Below, piece after piece: positions 26,964-35,563 of a stretch of 64,000 bases of DNA. The DNA is from Aquincola tertiaricarbonis. GTDB taxonomy: Bacteria; Pseudomonadota; Gammaproteobacteria; Burkholderiales; Burkholderiaceae_C. The translations under genes were made by a program, and so were the position numbers. Below the pieces are notes generated by a model that saw only the letters and a program-made list of their open reading frames with translations, was not told where the DNA came from and did not search any database. The stretch spans positions 248,001 through 312,000 of the forward strand of contig NZ_JZUE01000001.1 of NCBI RefSeq assembly GCF_000969605.1, given 5' to 3'. How positions within the stretch are numbered: position 1 is the first letter of the stretch; each line of letters begins with the position of its first letter.

Positions 26964-27949
26964 TCGAGGTCTTCGAGCGCGACGGGCGCCTGCCGCGGCA
27001 GTTCGACGTGATGGCCTGGCCGGTGCGCATCGGCCGCGGGCTGGAATGCGACCTGGTGCTGGACGACCCCCACATCGCCGCCTGCCATGCGCTGATACAG
27101 CCCGACGAGCAGGGCGAGCTGCAGCTGCAGGCGGGGCCGTCGGTCAACGGCGTGCGGGTCGGCCGTCGGCTGCTGCAGGCCGGGCAACGCCTGCCGCTGG
27201 AGCAGGCGGCCGCCGAGGACTGGCAGGTCGGCCTCACCCGCCTGCGCCTGCGCCTGCCCGGCGAGGTGCTGGCCGCCGAAGTGCCGCTGGGCGGCACCGC
27301 CGGCCGCCGCCGCTCGCTGGCCACCTGGGGCCTGGCGCTGGCGCTGTGGGCCATGCTGCTGGCCGAGCACTGGGTGCAGCTGGACCCGGGCAGCCGCCCC
27401 TCCGACTGGCTGACGGTGGTGTTCGGGCCGCCGCTGGCGCTGGCGCTGTGGGCCGCGCTGTGGGCGGCGGTGTCCAAGCTGTTCCGCCACCGCTTCGAGT
27501 TCGAGGCGCATTGGGCGGTGGCCGTGCGCTTTGCCTTCGGCCTCACGCTGCTGGGCAGCGTGCTGCCGCTGCTGGCCGCCGCGCTGGCCTGGCCGGGGCT
27601 GTTCCGCATCATCGAGCCGCTGATGGCCGCCGGCAGCGTGTGGTGGCTGGTGCGCCATGCGGCGCTGGTGGTGCCGCAGCGGCGCAAGACGCTCACCGCC
27701 ATGGCCGTGGGCATGCTGGCCGCCGCTGGCGCGGTGGGCATGACGCTGCGCCACCAGAACGAGCAGCCGCTCATCGGCCCGCTCTACATGAGCGTGCTGC
27801 CGCAGCCCGGCTTCCGCATCGCCCGCCCGGTGGCGCCCGAGCGTTTCGTGGAGCAGGCCGACGGCCTGCGCGCCACGCTGGATGCACGTGCGCAGTCCGA
27901 CGCCGAGGAAGCCGAGGACGCCGACGGCCTGGAAGTCGACGGCCAGTAA
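26933..27949 (+). CDS. FHA-domain membrane protein
   Basis: A 338-residue protein. Residues about 10-95 fit an N-terminal forkhead-associated domain: WPVRIGRGLECDLVLDDPHI, AACHALIQPDEQGELQLQA, SVNGVRVGRRLLQAGQRL (G-R, S/H and N-G motifs of phosphothreonine readers; the usual Ser after the GR motif is replaced). The second part has about four membrane segments (ATWGLALALWAMLLAEH, LALALWAALWAAV, FAFGLTLLGSVLPLLAAALA, AMAVGMLAAAGAVGMTL) and an acidic C-terminus (SDAEEAEDADGLEVDGQ). It would sit in the inner membrane with the FHA domain in the cytoplasm. The overlap with an exported protease suggests an envelope signalling or regulated proteolysis pair; that is inference. Confidence 0.78.
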   Translation: MAAEQARVALIEVFERDGRLPRQFDVMAWPVRIGRGLECDLVLDDPHIAACHALIQPDEQGELQLQAGPSVNGVRVGRRLLQAGQRLPLEQAAAEDWQVGLTRLRLRLPGEVLAAEVPLGGTAGRRRSLATWGLALALWAMLLAEHWVQLDPGSRPSDWLTVVFGPPLALALWAALWAAVSKLFRHRFEFEAHWAVAVRFAFGLTLLGSVLPLLAAALAWPGLFRIIEPLMAAGSVWWLVRHAALVVPQRRKTLTAMAVGMLAAAGAVGMTLRHQNEQPLIGPLYMSVLPQPGFRIARPVAPERFVEQADGLRATLDARAQSDAEEAEDADGLEVDGQ

Positions 27950-27950
27950 A

Positions 27951-27997
27951 CCCCCTCGCGGGGGAGCCGGCGGCGCGGCCCCGAGAAAAATTTCTCG
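27951..27997. terminator. Two small hairpins after the FHA gene
   Basis: CCCCC-TCGC-GGGGG (27951-27964) follows the FHA stop directly, and CGAGAAA-AA-TTTCTCG (27982-27997) comes 17 bp later. Together they probably separate the protease-FHA unit from the downstream fatty-acid operon. Function is inferred from position. Confidence 0.5.
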
Positions 27998-28035
27998 CGG
28001 GGCTTGCGCCAAAAGGGGTGGATGCCTGCAAAATA

Positions 28036-28047
28036 GAACGATCGTTC
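28036..28047. promoter_or_regulatory. Palindromic TetR operator candidate
   Basis: GAACGATCGTTC is a perfect 12-bp palindrome 17 bp upstream of the TetR regulator start, beside an A-rich stretch (CAAAAT) that could be the -10. TetR regulators usually bind such sites to repress their own operon. Confidence 0.65.
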
Positions 28048-28064
28048 GTTTCTTTTTGGGCACC

Positions 28065-28745
28065 GTGTCGTCCTTGCAGTCCACCGCCACCGTTGCACCA
28101 CCGGCTGCCGCCAAGGCCGGCCGGCCGCCGCTGCAGAAGGGCCAGCAGACCCGCGCCGCCATCCTGGACGCCGCGCTGGGCCTGGCCTCCAGCGCCGGCC
28201 TGGAGGGCCTGTCCATCGGCGTGCTGGCCGAGGTCATGCAGATGAGCAAGTCGGGCGTCTTCGCCCACTTCGGCTCGCGCGAGGAACTGCAGATCTCCGT
28301 CATCCGCGAGTACCACAACCGTTTCGAGGAAGAGGTGTTCTTCCCCGCCATCCGCGAGCCGCGTGGCCTGCCGCGGCTGCGTGCGCTGTTCGCCAACTGG
28401 GTGCGCCGCGTGTCGGTGGAAGTGGATTCCGGCTGCATCTACATCAGCGGCGCGGTGGAGTTCGACGACCGGCCCGGCCCGGTGCGCGACGCGCTGGCGG
28501 ACATGGTGCGTTCGTGGCAGGGCGCACTGGACCGCGCCATCCGCCTGGCGATCCAAGTCGGCCATCTGCGTGCCGATACCGATGCACTGCAGGTGCTGTT
28601 TGAAGTACACGGACTGATCCTGGCGCTGCATCACGACGCACGGTTCCTGCGCATTCCCGGCGCCTGCGACCGGGCGCGCCATGCCTTCGAGCGCATCGTC
28701 CAGTTCTACGCCGAGCCCGGCGCCCAGGCACCAGCGGCTCGTTGA
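28065..28745 (+). CDS. TetR family regulator of the beta-oxidation operon
   Basis: A 226-residue regulator. N-terminal helix-turn-helix: GQQTRAAILDAALGLASSAG, LEGLSIGVLAEVMQMSKSGV and FAHFGSREELQISVIREYHN. The C-terminal ligand domain includes SGCIYISGAVEFDDRPGPVR and LFEVHGLILALHHDARFLR. GTG at 28065 is the start of choice because an in-frame ATG at 27882 lies inside the FHA gene and would pass through the operator. It heads the fatty-acid operon and probably responds to acyl-CoA; PsrA/FadR-type TetR proteins with this gene order act as repressors released by long-chain acyl-CoA. The ligand is inferred from context. Confidence 0.85.
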   Translation: MSSLQSTATVAPPAAAKAGRPPLQKGQQTRAAILDAALGLASSAGLEGLSIGVLAEVMQMSKSGVFAHFGSREELQISVIREYHNRFEEEVFFPAIREPRGLPRLRALFANWVRRVSVEVDSGCIYISGAVEFDDRPGPVRDALADMVRSWQGALDRAIRLAIQVGHLRADTDALQVLFEVHGLILALHHDARFLRIPGACDRARHAFERIVQFYAEPGAQAPAAR

Positions 28746-28827
28746 AGCACGCGGCGGCGATTTCCGCCTGGGCCCGCCTTCCTTCGTTTCCAGTTCAACC
28801 GTAGCCACCTGTCGAGGAGACCCGACC

Positions 28828-30618
28828 ATGCCCCAATACACGCCCCCGCTGCGCGACATGCAATTCGTGCTGCATGAGCTGCTCGACGCCACCGGCACGC
28901 TGAAGGCGCTGCCCAAGCATGCCGAGGTGGATGCGGACACGATCAACGCGGTGCTGGAAGAAGCCGGCAAGTTCGCGTCGCAGGTGCTGTTTCCGCTGAA
29001 CCAGGCGGGTGATCGCGAAGGCTGCGTGCTCGACAAGACCACCCACGAGGTGAAGGCGCCCACCGGCTTCAAGGAAGCCTATGCGCAGTACGTGGAAGGC
29101 GGCTGGCCTTCGCTGAGTTGCGACCCCGCCTTCGGCGGCCAGGGCCTGCCGGTCACGCTCAACCAGTGCGTGTACGAGATGCTGAACTCGGCCAACCAGG
29201 CCTGGACGATGTACCCCGGCCTGTCGCACGGCGCCTACGAGGCGCTGCATGCCCACGGCTCGCCCGAGCTGCAGCAGCGCTACCTGCCCAAGCTCACCAG
29301 CGGCGAATGGACCGGCACCATGTGCCTGACCGAGCCGCATTGCGGCACCGACCTGGGCCTGCTGCGCAGCAAGGCCGAGCCGCAGCAGGACGGCAGCTAC
29401 AAGATCAGCGGCAGCAAGATTTTCATCTCCGCCGGCGAGCACGACCTTGCCGCCAACATCGTGCACCTGGTGCTGGCGCGCCTGCCGGACGCACCGGCCG
29501 GCAGCAAGGGCATCTCGCTGTTCGTGGTGCCCAAGTTCATCCCCAACGCGGACGGCTCGCTGGGCGAGCGCAACCCGGTGTACTGCACGGGCCTGGAACA
29601 CAAGATGGGCATCCATGGCAACGCCACCGCGCAGATCACGCTGGAAGGCGCGCGCGGCTGGATGGTGGGCCAGCCGCACAAGGGCCTGGCCGCGATGTTC
29701 GTGATGATGAACGCCGCCCGCCTGGGCGTGGGCAACCAGAGCCTGGGCCTGACCGAGGTGGCCTACCAGAACGCCGTGGCCTATGCCAAGGACCGGGTGC
29801 AGATGCGCGCCCTGTCGGGCCCCAAGCGGCCCGAGCTGGCGGCGGACCCCATCATCGTGCACCCCGACGTGCGCAAGATGCTGCTCACCGCCCGCGCCTA
29901 TGCCGAAGGCGGCCGCGCCATGGGCGCCTACACCTCGCTGCAGCTCGACATCGAGCTGGCCAGCGAGGATGAAGCCGAGCGCCAGGCCGCGGCCGACGAG
30001 GTGGCGCTGCTGACGCCCATCATCAAGGCGTTCATCACCGACAACGCCTGGATCGCCACTTCGCACTGCATGCAGGTGTTCGGCGGTCACGGCTACATCG
30101 CCGAGTGGGGCATGGAGCAGCTGGTGCGTGATTCGCGCATCAACATGATCTACGAGGGCACCAACACCATCCAGTCGCTGGACCTGCTGGGCCGCAAGGT
30201 GCTGGCCGACGGCGGCAAGAAGCTCAAGGCCTTCGGCAAGAAGGTGGCCGCCTTCGTGGAAGAAGAGGGCGTCAACGAGGACATGCAGGAGTTCATCAAC
30301 CCGCTGGCCGACCTGGGCGACAAGGTGACCAAGCTGACCACCGAGATCGGCATGAAGGCCATGCGCAATCCCGACGAGGTGGGCGCCGCCGCGGTGGATT
30401 ACCTGCGCGTGACCGGCCACCTGGTGTTCGCCTACTTCTGGGCCCGCATGGCCAAGGCCGCGCTGGCCAAGAAGGACTCGGGCGACCCGTTCTACACCGC
30501 CAAGCTGCACACCGCGCGCTTCTACTTCACCAAGCTGCTGCCCGAGACGGCCGGCCTGATCCGCAGCTGCCGCAGCGGCCTGGAGCCGCTGATGGCCATG
30601 GACGAAGCCCTGTTCTGA
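28828..30618 (+). CDS. Acyl-CoA dehydrogenase (long form)
   Basis: A 596-residue FAD enzyme for the first step of beta-oxidation (alpha,beta-dehydrogenation of acyl-CoA). GAGGAGA precedes the ATG. Seen: an extra N-terminal domain (MPQYTPPLRDMQFVLHELLD), the core FAD signatures TGTMCLTEPHCGTDLGLLRS and SAGEHDLAANIVHLVLARL, QVFGGHGYIAEWGMEQLVRD, and the catalytic Glu region RINMIYEGTNTIQSLDLLGR. A C-terminal helical extension of about 120 residues is characteristic of the long AcdH / DmdC-like subgroup. In E. coli terms it does the job of FadE, but it is a different subfamily. First enzyme gene of the operon, 82 bp after the regulator. Confidence 0.92.
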   Translation: MPQYTPPLRDMQFVLHELLDATGTLKALPKHAEVDADTINAVLEEAGKFASQVLFPLNQAGDREGCVLDKTTHEVKAPTGFKEAYAQYVEGGWPSLSCDPAFGGQGLPVTLNQCVYEMLNSANQAWTMYPGLSHGAYEALHAHGSPELQQRYLPKLTSGEWTGTMCLTEPHCGTDLGLLRSKAEPQQDGSYKISGSKIFISAGEHDLAANIVHLVLARLPDAPAGSKGISLFVVPKFIPNADGSLGERNPVYCTGLEHKMGIHGNATAQITLEGARGWMVGQPHKGLAAMFVMMNAARLGVGNQSLGLTEVAYQNAVAYAKDRVQMRALSGPKRPELAADPIIVHPDVRKMLLTARAYAEGGRAMGAYTSLQLDIELASEDEAERQAAADEVALLTPIIKAFITDNAWIATSHCMQVFGGHGYIAEWGMEQLVRDSRINMIYEGTNTIQSLDLLGRKVLADGGKKLKAFGKKVAAFVEEEGVNEDMQEFINPLADLGDKVTKLTTEIGMKAMRNPDEVGAAAVDYLRVTGHLVFAYFWARMAKAALAKKDSGDPFYTAKLHTARFYFTKLLPETAGLIRSCRSGLEPLMAMDEALF

Positions 30619-30629
30619 GGAGACGGACG

Positions 30630-31067
30630 ATGAAACGATTCGCCATCGCAGCGCTGCTGTGCGCCGCCGGAGCGGCCTGGGCCCAGGCGACGCCGGCCGG
30701 CTTGTGGAAGACGATCGACGACGAGACGCAGCAGGAGAAGTCGCTGGTGCGCATCACCGACAACGGCGGCGTGTTCACCGCACGGGTGGAGAAGCTGCTC
30801 GACCCCACCAAGCAGGACGCGGTGTGCGACAAGTGCGAGGGTGACGACAAGGGCAAGCCGATCCTCGGCCTGGCCATCGTGCGCAACATCAAGGCCAACG
30901 CCAAGGACGGCACGGTGTGGGACGGTGGCGAGATCCTGGACCCCAACAAGGGCAAGACCTACAAGGCGCTGCTCAAGCCCATCGAAGGCGGCAAGAAGCT
31001 GGAGGTGCGCGGCTACATCGGATCGCCGATGTTCGGCCGTTCGCAGACCTGGCTGCGCGTGGAATAA
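30630..31067 (+). CDS. DUF2147 exported protein
   Basis: A 145-residue protein with a signal peptide (MKRFAIAALLCAAGAAWAQA). The mature part fits DUF2147: TPAGLWKTIDDETQQEKSLV, CDKCEGDDKGKPILGLAI, GTVWDGGEILDPNKGKTYKA and RGYIGSPMFGRSQTWLRVE, a lipocalin-like small beta barrel. Family function is unknown. Its steady presence inside beta-oxidation operons of Burkholderiales suggests a periplasmic role in fatty-acid or lipid handling; that is inference. It lies 11 bp after the acyl-CoA dehydrogenase and 15 bp before the fadB-like gene, preceded by GAGGAGA. Confidence 0.85.
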   Translation: MKRFAIAALLCAAGAAWAQATPAGLWKTIDDETQQEKSLVRITDNGGVFTARVEKLLDPTKQDAVCDKCEGDDKGKPILGLAIVRNIKANAKDGTVWDGGEILDPNKGKTYKALLKPIEGGKKLEVRGYIGSPMFGRSQTWLRVE

Positions 31068-31082
31068 CCGGAGAAGCGACTC

Positions 31083-33476
31083 ATGAACCGATTCAACGTT
31101 CGCAAGGTGGCCGTGCTCGGCGCCGGCGTGATGGGCGCGCAGATCGCCGCCCATCTCGTCAACGTCAAGGTGCCGGTGGTGCTGTTCGACCTGCCGGCCA
31201 AGACCGGGCCGAAGAACGGCATCGTCACCAAGGCGGTCGACAACCTCAAGAAGCTCAAGCCCGCGCCGCTGGGCGTGCCGGAAGATGCGGTGCTGATCCA
31301 GCAGGCCAACTACGAGGAACACAGCGAGCTGCTGCGCGACTGCGACCTGGTGATCGAGGCGATCGCCGAGCGCATGGACTGGAAGCTGGACCTGTACCAG
31401 AAGATCGCGCCCTTCCTGGCGCCGCATGCGATCGTCGCTTCGAACACCTCGGGCCTGTCGATCACCAAGCTGAGCGAGGTGTTGCCCGAGGAGATCAAGC
31501 CGCGCTTTTGCGGCATCCACTTCTTCAACCCGCCGCGCTACATGAGCCTGGTGGAGCTGATTCCCACGCCCACCACGCAGCCGGAGATCCTCGACCAGCT
31601 CGAAACCTTCGTCACCAGCGCGCTGGGCAAGGGCGTGGTGCGTGCCATCGACACGCCCAACTTCATCGCCAACCGCGTGGGCATCGCCGGCATGCTGGCC
31701 ACGATGATCGAGGCCGAGAAGTTCGGCCTGGGCTACGACGTGGTGGACGACCTGACGGGCAAGAAGCTGGGCCGCGCCAGCTCGGGCACCTTCCGCACCG
31801 CCGACGTGGTGGGCCTGGACACCATGGCCCACGTCATCAAGACGCTGCAGGACAACCTGGCCGACGACCCGTTCTTCTCCACCTATGCCACGCCGCCGGT
31901 GCTGGCCAAGCTGATCGAGCAGGGCGCGCTGGGCCAGAAGACCGGCGCCGGCTTCTTCAAGAAGGAAGGCAAGAACATCCTGCGGCTGGACGCGGCGCAG
32001 GGCACGTATGTGCCGGCCGGCGGCAAGGCCGACGAGATCGTGGCCCGCATGCTCAAGAAGCCCGCGGCCGAGCGGCTGAAGCTGCTGCGTGAATCGAAGA
32101 ACCCGCAGGCGCAGTTCCTGTGGTCCATCCTGCGCGACAGCTTCCACTACGTGGCGGTGCACCTGGCCGACATCGCCGACTCGGCGCGCGACATCGACTT
32201 CGCGATGCGCTGGGGCTTCGGCATGAGCCAGGGCCCGTTCGAGCTGTGGCAGGCCGCCGGCTGGCTGCAGGTGGCCGAGTGGATCAACGAGGACATCGCC
32301 GCCGGCAAGACGCTGTCGAATGCGCCGCTGCCGCCGTGGGTGACCGACGGCCCGGTGGCGCGCCTGGGCGGCGTGCACCAGCCCGACGGCTCCTGGAGCG
32401 CCCGCCATGCGCGCTTCGTGCCGCGCAGCACGCTGCCGGTGTACCAGCGCCAGCCCTTCCCGGAGGCGGTGCTGGGCGCCGGCGCGGTGGAGGCGCTGAA
32501 GAGCGGCACCGAGGAATTCCGCAACGACGAGATCCGCGTCTGGTCGCTGGATGGCGAGGTGCTGATCGCCAGCATCACCGCCAAGCTGCACCTGATCAGC
32601 CCGCTGGTGACCGAAGGCCTGCTGAAGGCGGTGGAGATCGCCGAGGCGAAGTACCAGGGCCTGGTGATCTGGTCGCCCGACGACGTGTTCTCGGCCGGTG
32701 CCAACCTCGAAGCGCTGATGCCGGTCTTCATGAAGAGTGGCGGCAAGGGCATCGCGCCTGAGGAGAAGAAGCTGCAGGACGCGATGCTGCGCATCCGCTA
32801 TGCCGCAGTGCCGGTGGTGGCCGCGGTGCGTGGCCTGGCGCTGGGCGGCGGCTGCGAGCTGGCGGTGCATTGCGCCCGCCGCGTGGCCGCGATGGAAAGC
32901 TACGTCGGCCTGGTGGAAGTGGGCGTGGGCCTGATCCCGGGCGGTGGCGGCCTGGCCTACATCGCCCGCCGCGCGGCCGAGATGGCCGAGAAGGCACCGG
33001 GCGTGGACATTTTGGCCTTTGCCAAGGAAGGCTTCACCGCGGCCGCCACGGCACGCGTGGCCACCAGCGCGCTGGAGGCCCGCAAGCTGGGCTGGCTGCT
33101 GGAAGACGACATCGTGGTGCCGAACAAGGACGAGCTGCTGTTCGTCGCCAGCCAGCAGGTCAAGGCGATGGCCGCCAGCGGCTGGCGCGCGCCGATGAAG
33201 AAGCTGTTCCCGGTGGCCGGCCGCTCGGCCATCGCCACCATCAAGGCGCAGCTGGTGGGCATGCGCGACGGCGGCTTCATCAGCCAGCACGACTTCCACA
33301 TCGGCAGCCTGATCGCCGAGGTGGTGTGCGGCGGCGAAGTGGATGCGGGCGCGATGGTCAGCGAGGACTACCTGATGGCGCTGGAGCGCAAGCACTTCTG
33401 TGCGCTGCTGGACCACCCGAAGACGCAGGAACGCATCATGGGCATGCTGCAGACCGGCAAGCCCGTCCGCAACTGA
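31083..33476 (+). CDS. fadB: Bifunctional 3-hydroxyacyl-CoA dehydrogenase / enoyl-CoA hydratase
   Basis: A 797-residue protein for steps two and three of beta-oxidation. The 3-hydroxyacyl-CoA dehydrogenase part is N-terminal: the NAD-binding fold VAVLGAGVMGAQIAAHLVNV, SNTSGLSITKLSEVL, FFNPPRYMSLVELIPT and IDTPNFIANRVG. A crotonase domain follows at about residues 510-690: VIWSPDDVFSAGANLEAL and ALGGGCELAVHCARRVAAME with the oxyanion-hole glycines. This order is the reverse of E. coli FadB, where the hydratase is first, and matches the long NAD-first subgroup common in beta- and gammaproteobacteria. It starts 15 bp after the DUF2147 gene with GGAG upstream. Confidence 0.93.
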   Translation: MNRFNVRKVAVLGAGVMGAQIAAHLVNVKVPVVLFDLPAKTGPKNGIVTKAVDNLKKLKPAPLGVPEDAVLIQQANYEEHSELLRDCDLVIEAIAERMDWKLDLYQKIAPFLAPHAIVASNTSGLSITKLSEVLPEEIKPRFCGIHFFNPPRYMSLVELIPTPTTQPEILDQLETFVTSALGKGVVRAIDTPNFIANRVGIAGMLATMIEAEKFGLGYDVVDDLTGKKLGRASSGTFRTADVVGLDTMAHVIKTLQDNLADDPFFSTYATPPVLAKLIEQGALGQKTGAGFFKKEGKNILRLDAAQGTYVPAGGKADEIVARMLKKPAAERLKLLRESKNPQAQFLWSILRDSFHYVAVHLADIADSARDIDFAMRWGFGMSQGPFELWQAAGWLQVAEWINEDIAAGKTLSNAPLPPWVTDGPVARLGGVHQPDGSWSARHARFVPRSTLPVYQRQPFPEAVLGAGAVEALKSGTEEFRNDEIRVWSLDGEVLIASITAKLHLISPLVTEGLLKAVEIAEAKYQGLVIWSPDDVFSAGANLEALMPVFMKSGGKGIAPEEKKLQDAMLRIRYAAVPVVAAVRGLALGGGCELAVHCARRVAAMESYVGLVEVGVGLIPGGGGLAYIARRAAEMAEKAPGVDILAFAKEGFTAAATARVATSALEARKLGWLLEDDIVVPNKDELLFVASQQVKAMAASGWRAPMKKLFPVAGRSAIATIKAQLVGMRDGGFISQHDFHIGSLIAEVVCGGEVDAGAMVSEDYLMALERKHFCALLDHPKTQERIMGMLQTGKPVRN

Positions 33477-33491
33477 ACGAGGACCGACGAC

Positions 33492-34691
33492 ATGAGCCGA
33501 CAACTTCAAGACGCGTACATCGTCGCGGCCAGCCGCACGCCCATCGGCAAGTCGGGCCGCGGCGTGTTCCGCCACACCCGCCCCGACGACCTGCTGGTGG
33601 CCGCCATCCGCGGCGCCATGGCCCAGGTGCCGGGCCTCGACCCCAAGGCCATCGAGGACGCCATCGTCGGCTGCGCGATGCCCGAGGGCGAGCAGGGCCT
33701 GAACGTGGCGCGCATCGGCGCGCTGCTGGCCGGCCTACCCAACACGGTGGGCGGCGTCACCGTCAACCGCTTCTGCGCCTCGGGCCTGACCGCGGTGCAG
33801 ATGGCGGCCGACCGCATCCGCGTGGGCGAGGCCGACGTGATGATCGCCGCCGGCGCCGAGAGCATGAGCATGGTGCCGATGAGCGGCAACAAGCCCTCGT
33901 TCAACCCGGCCATCTTCGAGCGTGACGAGAACATCGGCATCGCCTACGGCATGGGCCTGACGGCCGAGAAGGTGGCGCAGCAGTGGAAGGTCTCGCGCGA
34001 GCGGCAGGACGAGTTCGCGCTGCAGTCGCACCTGAAGGCGCTGAAGGCGCAGCAGGCGGGTGAGTTCAACGACGAGATCGTGCCGGTGGAGGTGCTGGAC
34101 CGCCTGCCCGACCTGGCCACCGGCGAGGTGCGCACCAGCACCCGCACCGTCTCGCTGGACGAAGGTCCGCGGCCCGACACCTCCATCGAAGGCCTGGCCA
34201 AGCTGCGCGCGGTGTTCGCCGCCAAGGGCAGCGTGACCGCCGGCAACAGCTCGCAGACCAGCGACGGCGCGGGCTGCCTGATCATCGCGTCGGAGAAGGC
34301 GGTCAAGCAGTTCAACCTGCAGCCGCTGGCGCGCTTCGTCAGCTTCGCATCCAAGGGCGTGGCGCCGGAGATCATGGGCATCGGCCCGATCGAGGCCATT
34401 CCCGCGGCGCTGAAGTCGGCCGGCCTGTCGCTGGATGCGATGGACTGGATCGAGCTGAACGAGGCCTTCGCCGCGCAGGCGTTGGCCGTCATCGGCAGCG
34501 TGGGGCTGGATGCGAGCAAGGTCAACCCGATGGGCGGCGCCATCGCGCTGGGCCATCCGCTGGGTGCCACCGGCGCCATCCGCGCCGCCACGGTGGTGCA
34601 TGCGCTGCGCCGCCACAACCTCAAGTACGGCATGGTCACGATGTGCGTGGGCACCGGCCAGGGCGCCGCAGGCATCTTCGAACGCGTCTGA
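33492..34691 (+). CDS. fadA: Acetyl-CoA C-acyltransferase (3-ketoacyl-CoA thiolase)
   Basis: A 399-residue thiolase that cleaves 3-ketoacyl-CoA to acetyl-CoA and a shortened acyl-CoA. The catalytic residues are present: acyl-accepting Cys in VNRFCASGLTAVQMAADRI, His in PMGGAIALGHPLGATGAIRA, and the C-terminal Cys in TMCVGTGQGAAGIFERV. DAYIVAASRTPIGKSGRGVF and NEAFAAQALAV are further thiolase signatures. It forms the terminal enzyme of the cycle with the upstream FadB-like protein, from which it is separated by 15 bp containing GAGGA. Biosynthetic acetyl-CoA acetyltransferase is less likely given the operon. Confidence 0.94.
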   Translation: MSRQLQDAYIVAASRTPIGKSGRGVFRHTRPDDLLVAAIRGAMAQVPGLDPKAIEDAIVGCAMPEGEQGLNVARIGALLAGLPNTVGGVTVNRFCASGLTAVQMAADRIRVGEADVMIAAGAESMSMVPMSGNKPSFNPAIFERDENIGIAYGMGLTAEKVAQQWKVSRERQDEFALQSHLKALKAQQAGEFNDEIVPVEVLDRLPDLATGEVRTSTRTVSLDEGPRPDTSIEGLAKLRAVFAAKGSVTAGNSSQTSDGAGCLIIASEKAVKQFNLQPLARFVSFASKGVAPEIMGIGPIEAIPAALKSAGLSLDAMDWIELNEAFAAQALAVIGSVGLDASKVNPMGGAIALGHPLGATGAIRAATVVHALRRHNLKYGMVTMCVGTGQGAAGIFERV

Positions 34692-34702
34692 AGGAGAACC
34701 GC

Positions 34703-35464
34703 ATGACCATCAAGACCGCCATCGTCGACGGCGTGGCCACTATCGAGATCGCACGGCCCGAGAAGAAGAACGCGCTGACGCAGGCGATGTACGACGCGAT
34801 GGCGCAGGCGCTGCGCGACGCACAGGCCGACAACGCGGTGCGCGCGGTGCTGATCACCGGCCAGCCGGGCATCTTCACCTCGGGCAACGACCTGGAGGAC
34901 TTCATGCAGCGCCCGCCCGCGGGCGAGGAGTCGGCGGTGTTCCGCTTCATGAAGGCGCTGGTGGGCTGCGACAAGCCGGTGATCGCCGCGGTGACGGGCG
35001 GCGCCATCGGCATCGGCACCACGATGCTGCTGCACTGCGACTTCGTCTACGTGGCCGACGACGCGCGCCTGGCCATGCCCTTCGTGGGCCTGGGACTGGT
35101 GCCCGAGTTCGCTTCCAGCCTGCTGGTGCCGCAGTTGATGGGCCCGCGCGGCGCCGCCGAGAAGCTGCTGCTGGGCGACCCCTTCACCGGCGAGCAGGCG
35201 GTGGAAGCCGGCATCGCCAACGCGGTGCTGCCGGCCGGCGAGGTGCTCAAGCATGCCCGCCGGATCGCCGAGCGCTTCAACACCCTGCCGCCCGGCGCGG
35301 TGCGTGAGAGCAAGCAGCTGCTGCGCCGGGCCAACCAGGCCGCGGTGATGGAAGCCATCAGCGTGGAAGCCGAGCTCTTCAGCAAGCGCCTGCGCAGCCC
35401 CGAAGCCACCGAGGCCTTCCAGGCGTTCTTCCAGAAGCGCAAGCCGGACTTCTCGAAGTTCTGA
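34703..35464 (+). CDS. Enoyl-CoA hydratase/isomerase family protein
   Basis: A 253-residue crotonase-fold protein, start ATG 34703 with AAGGAGA 5-6 bp upstream. Seen: EIARPEKKNALTQAMYDAMA, ITGQPGIFTSGNDLEDFMQ (first oxyanion-hole loop), AVTGGAIGIGTTMLLHCDFV (second glycine loop) and LAMPFVGLGLVPEFASSLLV. The position of the usual second catalytic Glu reads GLVPEFASS, as in many PaaG/isomerase-like members, so it may be an enoyl-CoA isomerase handling unsaturated fatty acids rather than a second hydratase. It is the last gene of the operon, 11 bp after the thiolase. Confidence 0.87.
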   Translation: MTIKTAIVDGVATIEIARPEKKNALTQAMYDAMAQALRDAQADNAVRAVLITGQPGIFTSGNDLEDFMQRPPAGEESAVFRFMKALVGCDKPVIAAVTGGAIGIGTTMLLHCDFVYVADDARLAMPFVGLGLVPEFASSLLVPQLMGPRGAAEKLLLGDPFTGEQAVEAGIANAVLPAGEVLKHARRIAERFNTLPPGAVRESKQLLRRANQAAVMEAISVEAELFSKRLRSPEATEAFQAFFQKRKPDFSKF

Positions 35465-35470
35465 CCTGCG

Positions 35471-35515
35471 GCGGCGCACCTTGCGCCGCTTTACAAAGGC
35501 CGGGGAACCCCGGCC
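35471..35515 (+). terminator. Tandem terminator hairpins after the beta-oxidation operon
   Basis: First stem GCGGCGCA-CCT-TGCGCCGC (35471-35489) is followed by TTTA; second stem GGCCGGGG-AA-CCCCGGCC (35498-35515) comes 8 bp later. Both are perfect and lie between the last operon gene and the mechanosensitive channel gene. The first resembles a weak intrinsic terminator. Confidence 0.65.
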
Positions 35516-35563
35516 ACCCCATCCGGTCGCACCTTGCTGCATTGCAACAATGGAGGGTGTCGG

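Noticed and set aside
27882..28064. In-frame ATG extension of the TetR regulator
   Set aside because: It overlaps the FHA gene and reads through the hairpins and operator with Arg/Pro-rich unconserved sequence; the GTG at 28065 starts the normal N-terminus.
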